Source: Toxorhynchites rutilus septentrionalis
Taxonomy: Eukaryota; Arthropoda; Insecta; Diptera; Culicidae
Reading direction: 5' to 3'
Assembly: GCF_029784135.1 (NCBI RefSeq)
Contig: NC_073745.1
Coordinates: 40,566,420-40,630,419, forward strand
Length of the DNA stretch: 64,000 bases
Shown here piece after piece: positions 1 to 12,147 of this stretch (within the stretch, counting starts at the first letter, position 1; each line of letters begins with the position of its first letter). The notes under the pieces are model-generated. The model was not told the origin of the DNA. It saw only the letters and a list, made by a program, of their open reading frames with translations, and did not search any database. The position numbers were made by a program, and so were the translations under genes.

Positions 1-1640
1 CATAGTGTAATTTTTTATATATATTCTGGTAATGGCTGTCATACGGTGTGTAGAAAGATAACATTTACAGAAAATATATAATATATCACATTAATCCATG
101 TACCTTATTTTTGATTTGATTATTTGATTGCCAATTGAAATTCTGTAAGATTTGTTCGATATAAATACTATACATTACGATTCTCTAATTCGTAAATGGT
201 TTAATCTGAAGAAGTGGTTAAGAAATGTGGAATAACGGTGCTGTGTCAACTCCGAAGAAGACCTAGCACCCGTGTAAAAGAAAACCTGGATGTATGGAAA
301 GGTCCTATAGGAACGTTAATTGGATTTACTGTCGAGTTGGTTAACAAAAAAATGTGTTAAGAAATCGATGTTTTATTTCATCCAGATATTGTTGTCCACT
401 ACACCTACATGCAACAAGATAAAAATATGTGCGTAGAACACTCAAAGTAGTTGAAGGAATTATGTGTATCCAGTAGAGATGAAACGGATATCCGGTAACC
501 GGTGATCGATCTGAAGCAATACACAATACACAATGCCAACGCTTGACTCAGTTCTCCATGCATTCCTGGTAGGCTGACGAAGGGATGGCCTTTAGCTCCC
601 TCGTCGCAATCTCTTTCATCTCCTCGATCGACTGAAATCTCTTCCCACGTGAATTCTTTCAGGTGAATACGGTGCTTGCTCGATGGTATTTACTTGGTGT
701 ATGGTCAAATAATACAGTACAATTCGGGCTCGGTGCGATGGCACGTAATCATCATGCAAAATCCAAGAATTGTCGGCCCACATTTCCGGCCGTTTGCGAC
801 AAACAGGCAGACACTAACGATCGAATGTCAATAAAACCTGACATATTTGCGTCCCAAAGTCGTACCAAAATAAGAAGAGAACATTATGATGTGGGGGTGC
901 TTCTCCTGGTACGGGGTTGGCCCCCTGTGCTGAGTGGATAAGATCGTGGATCAGTACCTCTACGCCCATATTCTAGGAGATGTTATGCTGGCACACGCCG
1001 AGTGGGAAATGTATTTGCATTTCTTCGAACAATGCAAATACATTATTGTAAATGGATTGAAGCACTGGATTGGATTATTTTTTCTCAAAGTTTTGTCACT
1101 TTCTTTTTATTGCTTGAGCAGTGGTCTTAATGTTTTGTCCGACAGAGTAAGAAGTAGCAGTTGGATCTTCCACGAGTACTTCAAATATTTCTATTTAGAG
1201 ATTTTATTTCACTGATCACGGTGATGTTTTTGTGTTTTGTTTCGATATTCCAAGTTAATTTTTTTCAAACGTCTAAACGAAAGTGTCATTTTATCGACGA
1301 ATTAGGCCAGAAGTTCCCCTTTTTCACAAAAAAACTTAAGGATTATGAGGACTGAATGAATCGCTGCATATGCGATTCATAAGTTTCGGTGGCTCTTAAC
1401 GGTATTTAGATTATACCATACTGTTGAAACAGGAGTTTTAAATCAACAAAGATACATTACAGGAAGATCTGATTAGGAAAAGCATATCCAAACACCGCAA
1501 CATTACCAGAATATTCGGTTGGCATCCACTTCCAAATCCATGCTGAACTGTGTGGTAAGAACGCCAAAAAATTTCCTGTGCTCGTAAAAGGGCAGAAACC
1601 ATCATCTCCGGAGTTTTTTCACCGCATGGATAGCCCAAGA
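1..1640. other. Unassigned AT-rich sequence
   Basis: No gene or known repeat is recognised here. Open frames are short (at most about 93 codons), lack recognisable domains and look fortuitous. The right edge abuts the terminal tract of an R1 repeat. Confidence 0.5.
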
Positions 1641-2923
1641 AATATCTATATATATTAAAATGGATTTCTGTCTATCTGTCTGTCTGATTCTTATGGACTC
1701 GGAAACTACTGAACCGATCAATATGAAAATTGGTATGTAGCGATTTTCGGGGCCGGGGATGGTTTTCGTGATAGTTTGAGACCCCTCCCCCCTCTCTAAG
1801 GAGGTGCTGCCATACAAATTAAACACAAATTTCTACATTGCTCGGGAATTAATCAAGCAAATGAAACGAAACTAGGCAAATTGTGGTTTTAGGGTACAAT
1901 AAATGTTTCTATGATGGTTAGACTCTCCACCCCCCTCTCTAAGGGTTGGGGGGGGGGTCTGCCATACAGATGAAACACAAATTACTGCATTACTCGAGAA
2001 CTATTCAAGCAAATGAAACCAAATTAGGCATATTGAAGTTTTAGGGTACAATAAATGTTACTATAGTGGTTAGACTCCCCGCTATCTAAGGGGGGGCTGC
2101 CATACAAATGAAACACAAATGTCTGCATTACTCGAGAATTATTCAAGCAAATGAAACCAATGGGGTTGCTGCCATACAAATGAAACACAAATTTCTGCAT
2201 AACTCGAGAACTAATCAAGCATAATTTGGGATGTGAGGGTTTTTGGGTATGAGAAATGTTTTTATAATGGTGCGACACCCCTCCCTCCTCTGGAATCCCA
2301 TAAAATATTACACATTTTTCAACCAAAAATATTCCAACCAAACATGACAATTTAAACATTTTGGAAAACTCTGAAGGAAAAAGGGAAAATACGGAAAATT
2401 AAACTCCCATTCCCTACAATTACATAGTGACAAGTGCTGTTAGTTCATTTGCCCTAGCGAAATTGATCTTTGTTCGAAACTAGAAATAGATTTTAGTGTG
2501 ATGAAAAGCACTTCTATTTCTTCTTCTATCTATACCAAAAAAAAAAGGATCGCCGGATATGTTGATAGGAGCGGAACTCGAGGAAGGAATTGTCCGATTC
2601 AAGTTTGTCTTTAGCCCATCATATTTTCTGTATAAAACATTTATTCCATGTAATGGAGAAACATGTTATTTGCAAGTGGTGGAAAAATCTTGAACGAGAA
2701 TTGTGTCTGAAAATAATCTGATATTATAATGATGAGTTTTGTTAGAAATACTAGGAATTTTATAATGAAAGGTAAATTCAACGGGGTCGAATAGAAGATC
2801 AATCAATGAATAGTTCTGCGATTGGACCCATGAACTTGCTCATAGTAAGGAAACGTGAATGTTTGAAGGTATTGATAACAAAAAACAAATTTTGGGCGGG
2901 ACGAAGTGTGCCGGGTCAGCTAA
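1641..2923 (-). repeat. R1 interspersed repeat, near full length
   Basis: Unclassified mobile repeat read on the minus strand. Its minus-strand start is the conserved terminus CTAGCTGACCCGGC (here mutated to give a plus-strand gccgggtcagctaat at 2911-2925). Its other end is a run of tatatata followed on the plus strand by a short TCTG-rich tract (1668-1690). The middle holds several divergent tandem units, each containing a 'gccatacaaatgaaacaca' core and a G/C-run pair able to form a hairpin (for example near 1785-1800 and 1930-1955). Further copies lie at 7150-7600, 12103-12147, 27765-28643 and 61190-61481. It has no coding capacity. Terminal CTAG and tandem repeats recall non-autonomous Helitron/Helentron elements, but this classification is only a suggestion. 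Confidence 0.7.
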
Positions 2924-3152
2924 TGTTAAATAAAGTAATTTCAGGTGTTTTTATTTATTGATATCTCAAAGAATCACAATGATTTTGTTATAAACGTAAC
3001 TGTGACAGGTGTCCTGGTTTTCAACTCCGACCAGATAGTATCCCTATCACTACACCCGAAATTAATTTCTAGTGCATGTTTTGGCATCCAGATTTGTTAC
3101 ATTAAGTGAGCCCAAAAATAATAGAAAAAATAATATGCGTTACTCCCCAATA

Positions 3153-3975
3153 CAGGTCGAACTCGATTATATGTGATTCGATTATACACAATTTTGGGCT
3201 CAATTATATACAGTTTGAAAACAAAATAACATTCACATATGACTTACTTCAAGAAAAAATGTAACCTTTCAGCGTTAAGGTATAATTTAAGTGGCTATTA
3301 TAAGTACAGGGGGTAAAAATCGCGATTTTTGAAGATCTTGCTTGAATTTTCACCAGGAATTGTTTAAATCGATATTGCAGCGAAATTAAAAAAAAGATAG
3401 AAGTTGGATGCAAAGAACAAATTGTAGAGTGATTTGAGAGCTTTAATTTAATTGATAGAAACAATCAAGTTTTATGTGAATTTTTGGGATAAAATGAATA
3501 ATTATACATTAAAAAAAAATACTAACTATCCAGTTTTCACTTCCAAAATGTTATTTAATTCCACTAATCTAGATGTTCCACTACTCTTTTAAATGAAAGC
3601 AACAGAACTCGGTTACGTAGCGTACTTTTTAGTGTAGAGCCAGTTTGAGGCAACAGAGTCTAAAACAAAAAAAGTTCTATAACTCAGTCATTGTTGAAAT
3701 TCGAACATACAAGTAGAAGGATTTTTATCATCAAATATGATCATCTATCATCTCCTGAGAGATTCTGGAAAGAAATATTTTTTTCATGTGAGAAAGATGT
3801 ATTCTGACTTTAGGGGGATGAATCAAATAATAAATTCTTTCTTTATTTTCAATAAACGAAAAATATATGCATAAAAACGAATAAAAAAAACATTTTTCTT
3901 GACTCGATTATATGCAGGATTCGATTATAGACTGTGAAAATAAATCGGAGACTGTATATAATCGAGTCCGCGCTG
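3153..3975. mobile_element. Pogo/Tigger-like TIR element (823 bp, non-autonomous)
   Basis: Terminal inverted repeats: left CAGGTCGAACTCGATTATA, right the complement of CAGCGCGGACTCGATTATA, with a TA dinucleotide on each side (3151-3152 and 3976-3977). The CAG...CTG ends with TA duplication fit the pogo/Tigger group of Tc1/mariner elements. No transposase frame remains, so it depends on a helper elsewhere. The sister repeat at about 22.70 kb shows the uninterrupted target around a single TA, confirming the boundaries. A second member is at 49596-52197 and a single end at about 60841-60859. Confidence 0.8.
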
Positions 3976-4187
3976 TACTTGTACATCATTTGTATCATAT
4001 ATATGCTATTTGAATATAAAATCAACTTGAGGGAGCGAAACAGGAGACACATTGCAAATAAGACCAGACCAGACCGAGAAAGCTATAATTTCTCGTTTAT
4101 GCTCTTCTTTTTACTCTTAGAAACCCCTTTTCAACTTCATTTTATGATAAGGTGTAATATTATCATGTATTTGTGCAACAGTACCAG

Positions 4188-4270
4188 TAGCTATGTGGAT
4201 AGCGTGGTCGTGTTAAACAGCCTTGTATTACATCTGGCCTTGGTTCGATCCCCGTTGAAATTGTATGGAC
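4188..4270 (+). repeat. tRNA-derived SINE head (family C)
   Basis: A box-like TAGCTATGTGGATAGCG (4188-4204) and a good B box, GGTTCGATCCC (4242-4252), are spaced as in pol III type-2 promoters. The same head is at 25257-25322. A purine-rich tail follows. It could instead be a tRNA pseudogene embedded in repeat E; because it occurs in both E copies, I treat it as part of the repeat. Confidence 0.6.
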
Positions 4271-4450
4271 TTTTCTGTACAATTCCAAAATTCCAAAAAA
4301 AAAGCGAAAAAAGAAAAGAGAAAGAGATGCTCCTATACATACAAGAATTTTAAAGCTTTCAAGACAGCTCATTATTTGCTCACTTGACCCTTCAGCACAC
4401 GAAAAAGCATTATTGTTGCCAAAGATGAAATGTTTTCTGCCAACGCTAGT

Positions 4451-6429
4451 TTGGGTTTAGTATCCAGTCTTTAAGTGTTGATTTATCATTAAGTTATCAA
4501 AATCACTTATTTTTTTCAGTCGAGTGTATAAGCATACTTCATATACGTTATGTTCCTGATGTTTCTAAAAACTGCAGATACAGACCACATTTACGGTATT
4601 TGAAGTCATGTCACGATCTATGAAGACACAAAAGTCATTTTCACACTATGCGTGATTGCTTATTTCACATCATTTAAACTACTAGATTGCAACTGCAAAA
4701 TGATATTTCTAGCTGAAAAAACATCGTACATCGTCCCTCAATTTGGAAGGCAAACGTACACTATGGCTCCATAAAAATGCGTTAATCAAACACCCAAATG
4801 TTGCCCTGAGGCACACGTCGTTGGATTTTTTTTTTTGTTCAATGACAATAAGGCGTAGAGGAAGACCGTTACTTCCGCAGTGTATATCCAATTAGTTAAT
4901 CAATCGGTCCGCTGCTAATCCGCAGTAACAAGCGGACATCCCATCGATTTGTATCGACTGTATAGACTGATCGTATCAATTTTTATAGACTGCAAATTAT
5001 TCTGTCATTCCGAACAATTTTGAGTGTGCAATAAAAATTATATTGATCAGCGGTACAGTATGAGATTATCCTTGAACTTTGAGTGACGCTGAGCTTTGCT
5101 CTGTTATTAGCGCATCCTCCTCTCATCACCATTATCATCCGTGAAAGAGGATGTCAAAATGAGGAAAGACGACGCGTGGCATAATTATTCGCACGCATCC
5201 GCTGAGTAAAGTTGGTTATTATTTTGGCCACACAGATAATCAGTTTTGAAGAAGTGCGTGCGAACACAGAAACTCTAAACCTCAGCATTGTTTACGCGAT
5301 TATTGGACATTCACGTTTTCTACCAATCAAACTGGGACAATATGTGGACACAGCTGTTCCATAAGAGCACGATTCGTTTATATACTCGTATGCGGGAGTA
5401 CCATTACCGGGTCACAGCTATCAATTAGCAAACTGATTATGCAAGCTGAATGGCTCGATGACCTCTCCCGGACCCCGCGTCATTTAATCTCGTGGCCTCG
5501 TTTTCATGTGAACTCGGGGCAGTATAACCGCCATTATTGTTATTATTATTTTAACGACACGATCATTTCCCTAACCACTCTATTCCGACATTTTTCTCTT
5601 CGCAAGAGAAACTGCTCACAGCCTCAATAACAACAACAACAAAAACAGTGCAGGGCGGTAAGGTTCATGGCACGGGTTCCTCTTACCATAAGTCATTAGA
5701 CGGTACACCGAGATTTTCCGTTTGCAAGCCTGCCTCCAACTGCGGCAGCTAAATGACAGTAACCTTATGCTTCAATCCAACGAAATCTAAATCATCAATT
5801 AGATTTGCATATTTGAGAACACGGTACCGCACGCTTTGGAGTGCACCATTGCTGACGCAGCAGAAAAGCGATAGTTTGTCATTAATTCTACCGCACTTGA
5901 CTGCCACACAACACTCGCGTTCGCGCTTGATCATGTTTGGAAAGCGTGCAGCGGAAAAAGAGTGGGTGAAACCCACGAACACCCTAATGGGACTTTCAGA
6001 ACGAGGAAATTGCAGAATGCAGCATGGTATTTCATAAGGTACACCGGGTCGAGTTTGAAACGGAAGGCTCAACTTCCTCCTCAAGTGATGAAGTGTTGTG
6101 ATTTAACCAAAAGTTCTACTAAACGAACCTGTTGACTGTCATAACCGGACGATTTATTTGTTTATTTTTAGTTGATCGTAAAATCAAACCGAACATGCCA
6201 TGATTGAATTGATTAAAAATAAAGATTTCCATCAGTTTTATCCTTGTAACTGCATATCAAGTAATGGTTAGGTTCTGATTAAATGTATTGATTTAAAAAA
6301 ATAATTTTCATCCGTAATTTTTATTCTAAAACTGTGTTTAGTCTATTTAAATTCTCAACACACTATCGAGTAGCCACAGTGAAGCTTACATTGCATTTTT
6401 TTTTCTCGAATCGCATTCAGGAGAAAAAC
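4451..6429. other. Unassigned intergenic sequence
   Basis: No recognisable gene or repeat. The part 4900-6090 is richer in GC than its surroundings and lacks the long A/T runs of the repeats. It holds open frames on both strands (for example 5749-6084 minus, 111 codons; 5753-6037 plus, 94 codons) that overlap each other and show no domain. It may be single-copy host sequence. Confidence 0.45.
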
Positions 6430-6884
6430 AAGGTTTGAAATCCCTTCCGACTGGTAGTGACCAATTTCAGAACAAATTGTATCCAATTTGTATCCTGACA
6501 TGCAGAATCAGCGTTACGATCGTTGTTATCCTTTGCGTAGTATTCATGTGAATCTGGATTTCCTACATTGCTGCTGATGGGAACACCATAACAGAGTGGA
6601 TATCGAAGATGACATGAGGTGTGCTTTTCGACAACGCTCTCAAGAATTACGATTTTGACGGAAATCGTTCAGGCGCAATTCAGGTGCCATACTGACTTTT
6701 TATACCTTTTTTTGTAATCAGATACAAGTAAAAAATCAAATTTGTTGCGAATATAACTTGAGAACCGTCTGTATTATATTATTTTACTGAGAATACAGAT
6801 TTTCTTACAAAATACTAATAGAGAGAAGCACTGGGATCAATTTTCGTAAAGGGGGAATGAAACAAAAAAGGTTGAAAACCATTG
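6430..6884 (-). mobile_element. hAT-like element fragment
   Basis: Inverted, diverged copy of 36229-36700. Its right end GGTTGAAAACCATTG (6870-6884) is the complement of a hAT-type CAATGGTTTTCAACC terminus, matching the CAGTGGTTTTCAGCC end of the copy at 36.2 kb. The opposite end is not visible, so the copy is truncated. No transposase frame is recognised. Confidence 0.65.
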
Positions 6885-7149
6885 CTCTAGAAGTACACCA
6901 GTAGAAATATTCGTTCCTTTCGTGGTGGAATCAATATATTTGAGCAAAGAACAATAAGCTGTGATCATCTGTGGATTACTTCAAAACCCCGTTTGAAGAT
7001 CAGATCTCAGGAGAAGACCACTTCAAGAACTTCAGTCAACGGCTCGGATGTTCTACGTACCGTCCCTCCCGAGAGAGTCTACAAAATTTACAAAACTAAC
7101 TTTTAGTTTGGATAAATGAAAATTTATAATCCATAAAATCAAAAATGGA

Positions 7150-7600
7150 AGGCCAAATGTGTTGCTAAGCGCGAAATTCGAGGAAGAAATCATCCGATTT
7201 GAGCCATCTTTATTTTGTTGTATTCGTCTCTGCCGAGTATCTTGAATTAAGCTCCGTGTTCCGTTGCTGTGAAGCGGAAACGGCAATAGATTCTCAGGTG
7301 CTTGAAAATAAAACTTGTGAATGAAAATTTACTTCTCTGTATCAATCATGTATTCCATGTTAAAATGTTATTTTCAAATGAATCAAGAATCTTGAGTGAA
7401 AATTGTGTCTGAAAATACATTTATATTACAATGACGAGTTTTGGTAGAAGTACTAGGAAAATTATACTAGAAAGAAATTGTAAAGGGCCAATCCAAAGAT
7501 CAATCATTGAAGTGTTCTGCGATTGAATCCTCGAACTTTCGCTTAGTAAGTAAACGTGAGTGTTCGAATGAATTCTTATCAACAATTGTATGGGGTTGCA
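7150..7600 (-). repeat. R1 repeat fragment, degenerate
   Basis: Aligns by eye with 2560-2900: a block with gaattgtgtctgaaaat-type sequence (7398-7418), then the 'ttctgcgattg' block (7511-7525). The CTAGCT terminus has been lost or has decayed past 7600. Confidence 0.6.
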
Positions 7601-7759
7601 TCGAGGACACCACCGCATTTTCCACGTAGAACTACTAAATTATATAATATTATTCAATCCGCTTGTGTATCACTTCAGATAATATTTTAGAATGTACCCA
7701 AATTTTTTAAATAGTCGTCAATACTGTAGATCTACATATTACCTTCCCTTTTTTTATAT

Positions 7760-7847
7760 TATATTGACTTTCAACACATTTTGCCTGGTTCGTCACATTT
7801 ACTTCAATTTTTGAAAGAATGTCGGGAGTGGCAATCGAACATATTAG
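7760..7847 (-). repeat. SINE family B, 3' part only
   Basis: Matches the non-tRNA body of the family B SINEs at 15295-15450 and 54470-54625 (shared 'ctggttcgtcac' and 'gactttcaacac' blocks). The tRNA-like 5' part is missing; the sequence is cut off where the long foldback begins at 7848, suggesting disruption by it. Confidence 0.6.
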
Positions 7848-9871
7848 ATGACGAATTTCATGCCAACTCGACTGGCCGTTGGCAGCACCACCTCAGATAG
7901 CAGTGAAACGTTGTGGGTGTAAAGACATGGGTCATTTAAGCAGCTTTGCATACTTGAAATATTCGAAAAAAAATTAGACAACTTTTTGGAAAAAGTCATT
8001 TTTTTTCTTAAATTTATACAAAAATTTATAACTTAAAAGCTATGATACCTAAAAAATTCATGTCAAAGGATGAAATGTAAATTAAATTTTTACGAAAAAT
8101 ACCAAAAAAAATTTTGGAAAAAAATTTCGCTGACAAAAAAGTTATTTCAAAAAATTAAAATTCATTTTTCTCAAAAACGTATTTTTTTTAAATTCCCAAA
8201 AATATATATATATATGAATAGCCCTTACAATACATCGTCCATACATCGGAAGATGGGCACTTTTACAGGGAAAAAGTTTTCTAACAACTTTTTTATATTT
8301 TCTTTGAAAAAAATACAACTAATCCTAATTTTGTTTAAAGTCAAGATAGCGATATAGTGTATTCGACAAAGTTTTAGATCTTATTAAAATGTGATCTTTT
8401 GTCGAAGATGTCAAATATCTATCTGTTATAGTTTTTGGAATATAAGTCATTTCTGTATGAAGACTCCTGAAGAAAAATAATGTTTTGCTCGTAACATTTT
8501 TGTGTGCAAATTCTCACGTTTGACATGTTCTTGAGATGTTTCTAAATAGAGTAAATTTAGCAGAGCTTGTAAATTGCGATAATTTATACATAAAAATGGC
8601 GAGTTAAACATTAAAAGTATTTTTTCAAAAAAAAAATTGAAAAAGTTGTTGTTCGAAAAACTTTTTCCATGTAAATGTGCCCATCGTAAAATGTATGGAA
8701 AACTTGTTGGAAATTCTGAGGGCTATTTACATCTATTTTTTTTCAGAATTTTAAAAGCATATGTTTTCGAGAAAAATTAATTTTAATTTTCAAAATATTT
8801 TTTTTCCAATGAAATTTTTTTCCAAAAAATTCTTTGATAATTTTTAATGGAAACCTAAGTAATTTCCTACATTTCATTCTCTGACCATCTTATTGTGCTT
8901 ACAAAATTCTGAAACAAAAAGATATAAATAGCCCTTTAAATTTTTAACAAGTTTTCCAAACATCGGACGGTGGGCACATTTACATGGAAAAAGTTTTTCG
9001 AACAACAACATTTTCATGTTTTTCTTTGAAAAAATGCTATTAATGTTTAATTCGCCATTTTTATGTATAAATTATCGCAATTTACATGCTCTGCTAACTT
9101 TTCTCTATTTAGAAACATGTCAAGAGCATGTCAAACGTGAGAATTTACACACAAAAATGTTACGAGCAAAACATTATTTTTTTCAAGAGTACTTCATACA
9201 AAAATGACATATATTCCAAATACTATAAAAGATAGAAAGTTGATGTCTTCGACAAAAGTTTATATTTTAACAAGATCTAAAACTTTGTCGAATACATTAT
9301 ATCGCTATCTTGACTTTAAACAGAATTAGGATAAGTTGTATTTTTTTCAAAGAAAACATGAAAAAGTTGTTGTTCGAAAAACTTTTTCCCTGTAAAAGTG
9401 CCCATCTTCCGATGTAAGGACGACTTGTTGAAAATTGTAAGGGCTATTCATATATATATATTTTTGGGAATTAAAAAAAAAATTTAATTAAAAAATTTTT
9501 AATTTTTTAATTTTAAAAATAAGTTTATTTTTAAATTAAAAAAATTAATTTTAATTTTTAAAATAACTTTTTTGTCAGCGAAATTTTTTTCCAAAATTTT
9601 TTTGGTATTTTTTTTTGTGAAAATTTAAACAATTTCCTATATTTCATACTTTTACAAGAATTTTGTAGGGATCATAGTTTTCAAGTTATAAATTTTTGTA
9701 AAAATTAAGAAAAAAAATGGCTTTTTCCAAAAAGTAGTCTAATTGTTTTTCGAATATTTTAAGTATGCAAAGTTGCTTAAATGACCCATGTCTTTACACC
9801 CACAATGTTTCACTACTTTCTGAGATGGTGCTGCCAACACCTGAGACGCGTTGGCATGAAATTCGTCAGAT
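7848..9871. repeat. Long foldback element, two arms of about 1 kb
   Basis: The segment from 7848 rightward is repeated in reverse complement from 9871 leftward. Matching landmarks include GACGAATTTCATGCCAAC, GTGGGTGTAAAGACATGGG and TTTCGCTGACAAAAAA on the left arm with their complements on the right. The symmetry axis lies near 8830-8890. Each half contains a smaller palindrome (about 8215-8735 and 8930-9450), so the block 'gatgggcac...aaaaagtttt' occurs four times in alternating orientation. No transposase or other coding sequence is visible. It resembles a foldback or MITE-type element built by inverted duplication; by-eye arm identity is roughly 85-90 percent. Confidence 0.8.
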
Positions 9872-11317
9872 ATAGAACATATTAGAAATATAATATATTG
9901 TATATTAGATATAGAAAGATTATTTTTCATTCATTATTTTCATCTTGAAAGTGTGTTCATTCCACCTAAAAATCCATTATAGTCTTTGTAGCTTTAAAAA
10001 CTTGTGATAGAAAACTCAATGTCATCAATGGGAATTGACCTTCTCTCTCCAAAAACAAACATCTCCGCTTCGTCTGTGCTGCCGCTCCGTACTGAAAACC
10101 CGTTATGTCTGACAATATAAATATATCATGTATTTGTCGTCTCGTGCCAATACGTGTCTGATAAAACCGTGTTTGTTCTCTGTGTACAATATAATTCATA
10201 GAAAACCATCATTCCATTCAACAACAATCAACTTTTGCACAGAATGTTTGCACGGAGCTACGCGATTAGAGATATTTTCTATCGGATGATGCAAATATCT
10301 CGGCGAACTATCGAAAAATAGCGAAGCTTAATCGTGTATGACATATATGTCAGCCACTTTGGGTTCCTCTACAACAAATTACTGATGAAGAAAAATGTCG
10401 AAAACTATCAGCGCTTTTCATTTATTTGGTTCCATCCTCACTTTACGATTGAACTGCGTTACCAACTCGCACCAGACCGTCTCCATCCCACTTGAATATC
10501 GAGCACAATCTATAAACACCTTTGCTCCTATATTCCGTTTGAGGTGGGATCGAACCCCAGAACATGCAACAGTAAGATTTTCCTACTGGAATCAGGAAGC
10601 ATATTTTCATGAAAGATATGTTGTATTTGAATGAATCCTGTGTATGAACGTATTCCAAAATTCTGGATACTCTTCCATATCCGCACTTGCACAAAAATTT
10701 TCCGTATACTGCTGACACCTTCTTTGTCGCAGCACACTTTGATACAGAGAGCTTTCTCTTCTTCGAGGATGTGTAGTGAATGTGTTTCGCTGTATCTTTC
10801 ATTCATTCCATTCTTCTTTCGGACTGTGGGTATATGTGTGTGAAATCATTAGTAGGCATGAATGATGGCCGCTTGTTGTTTTATGCTTACTAGTTCGCTC
10901 GCAATTGTGGTTTCATTCCATTCCATTTTCGTTTTTAAGATGTTTTAAACTTCTTCAGTTCATTCGCCTCTAGCCCTGAAAAGGGCGCTTGTGGAAAGAA
11001 AGTCTACTCCATACTCCTCCTTCTTGAGGAAGACAATCCACTCCCGCTCGACGCTCACCGGCAACGATGTTGCATCAATGACCACCAAACGATAGAGTAA
11101 TGTGGTTTCAAATCGCGGATGGCTTCATACCAAATAAGTTGAAAACGGACAAAAACGAATATATCAGTTATTGATGGTACGGGTAGGAATAGCACACAAA
11201 TTGGTAGAACAAATGTAATTTCATGTACTTTCATCACACATTAATTTGAAACTGGAAGAATTCTCTTTGTATGATGAAAATACATGAAAATACATTGAAT
11301 ATACTGTTTAGGGAATA
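9872..11317. other. Unassigned intergenic sequence
   Basis: No gene recognised. Small overlapping open frames on both strands between 10395 and 10843 have no domain signature. At 10545-10562 the plus strand reads as the complement of a GGTTCGATCCC B box, a possible decayed SINE. A histone-type 3' stem-loop motif sits at 10973-10986 on the minus strand (listed separately). Confidence 0.4.
10973..10986 (-). other. Histone-mRNA-like 3' stem-loop motif
   Basis: On the minus strand the sequence reads GCCCTTTTCAGGGC: a five-base-pair stem around a TTTC loop, the core of the replication-dependent histone 3' stem-loop. The outermost canonical pair is mismatched (C opposite T). No histone coding frame was recognised upstream on that strand, so this may be chance or the stump of a histone pseudogene. 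Confidence 0.3.
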
Positions 11318-11934
11318 CACCCATACCACGCTATACGGCCGCTCTTTATAAGGCATTTCGCTATAACGGCCTTCTTCAATTCAGGCACGTTTTCGATTTA
11401 CGGCCTAAAATGTTTCATTATTTTTTTTTGATCCCATTTATTTATTTAAGGCTCATTAGCATTTCAGCTGTAACAGAGCCGAATTTTAATCGTGTACATG
11501 TCACATGGTTATCATATCTATAATTAGCACATTACACAGTTGCCGTTCGCCAGTATTCCTTCTTTTCCATTACATATGGTACATTCACACAGTAGCCATT
11601 TAGGCGTAAGAGTATTCTTTCTGTTCTTCCATTATCCAAGTTGGACCACCGGACAGCGGAGACAGTTGACAGTTTTTATGTTTGTATGTTGTATTAATTT
11701 TATGTTTTTTGTTTATGTTATGTATGTATTTTTGATTTAAATGAAATAAATTCAATTTTTGATTCGAATGAAATAAAAAGATAAAATGCATTTTGAATGA
11801 TAAACCATGTTGAATGTTGAACCATGATTGAATTTGTATGAATTTTGTATTAGAATAATTGATTCTTTATACGGTTTTCGCTTTGCGGCCAAATTTCGTG
11901 GTACGTGTCTAGACCGTAAAGCGAGGTACGGGTG
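11318..11934. mobile_element. TIR element with TA duplication (617 bp), disrupted
   Basis: Left end CACCCATACCACGCTATACGG and right end, read in complement, CACCCGTACCTCGCTTTACGG, each flanked by TA (11316-11317, 11935-11936). The ends and TA target fit a Tc1/mariner or pogo-type MITE. A retroposon tail at about 11421-11670 is inserted inside. No transposase is visible. Confidence 0.7.
11421..11670 (-). mobile_element. 5'-truncated retroposon tail (SINE D 3' part)
   Basis: Reverse complement of 13735-13972: ends in the tail AAATAAATAAATGGGAT followed by a poly(A) run (T-run 11421-11429 on the plus strand). The shared unit includes a TCCGCTGTCCGGTGG block at its 5' limit. It lacks the tRNA-like head seen at 13493, so it is either a truncated SINE or the 3' end of the LINE that shares this tail. 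No clear target duplication was found. Confidence 0.65.
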
Positions 11935-12102
11935 TAGAGACTTGTAAGGTATAACATATCAAACAAATCTTAGAGAATTTCCGATTCGATTGGTATGCAA
12001 TTCATCACAAATCGTTCGCTAGTTACTAACGTTAATTTTAATTCATAAAAACGTTACCTGTTTTCAGATTTGGTACCCTTCCTGGAAGACGTAGTTTTGC
12101 GT

Positions 12103-12147
12103 CAAAAAACAATTTTGAATGGGACGAAGTTTGCCGTGTCAGCTAGT
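12103..12147 (-). repeat. R1 terminal fragment
   Basis: About 45 bp of the conserved R1 end, reading GGGACGAAGTTTGCCGTGTC then AGCTAG on the plus strand. Only the terminus survives. Confidence 0.6.

Larger units (their letters stand above)
2990..4450 (+). repeat. Repeat E copy 1 (contains pogo-like insertion and tRNA-like head)
   Basis: Moderately diverged duplicate of the sequence at about 22570-25520. Shared blocks include the region around 3045-3135, the region 4020-4165 after the insertion at 3153-3975, and 4180-4450 with the tRNA-like segment. No protein domain is visible; a 139-codon open frame (3934-4353) crosses the insertion boundary and is therefore not a real gene. Confidence 0.7.

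Noticed and set aside
3934..4353. 139-codon open frame
   Set aside because: It crosses the exact end of a pogo-like insertion (3975) and runs through a tRNA-like SINE head, so it cannot be an original gene.
10443..10806. Overlapping 119- and 92-codon minus-strand frames
   Set aside because: They overlap each other and a plus-strand frame, without any domain.
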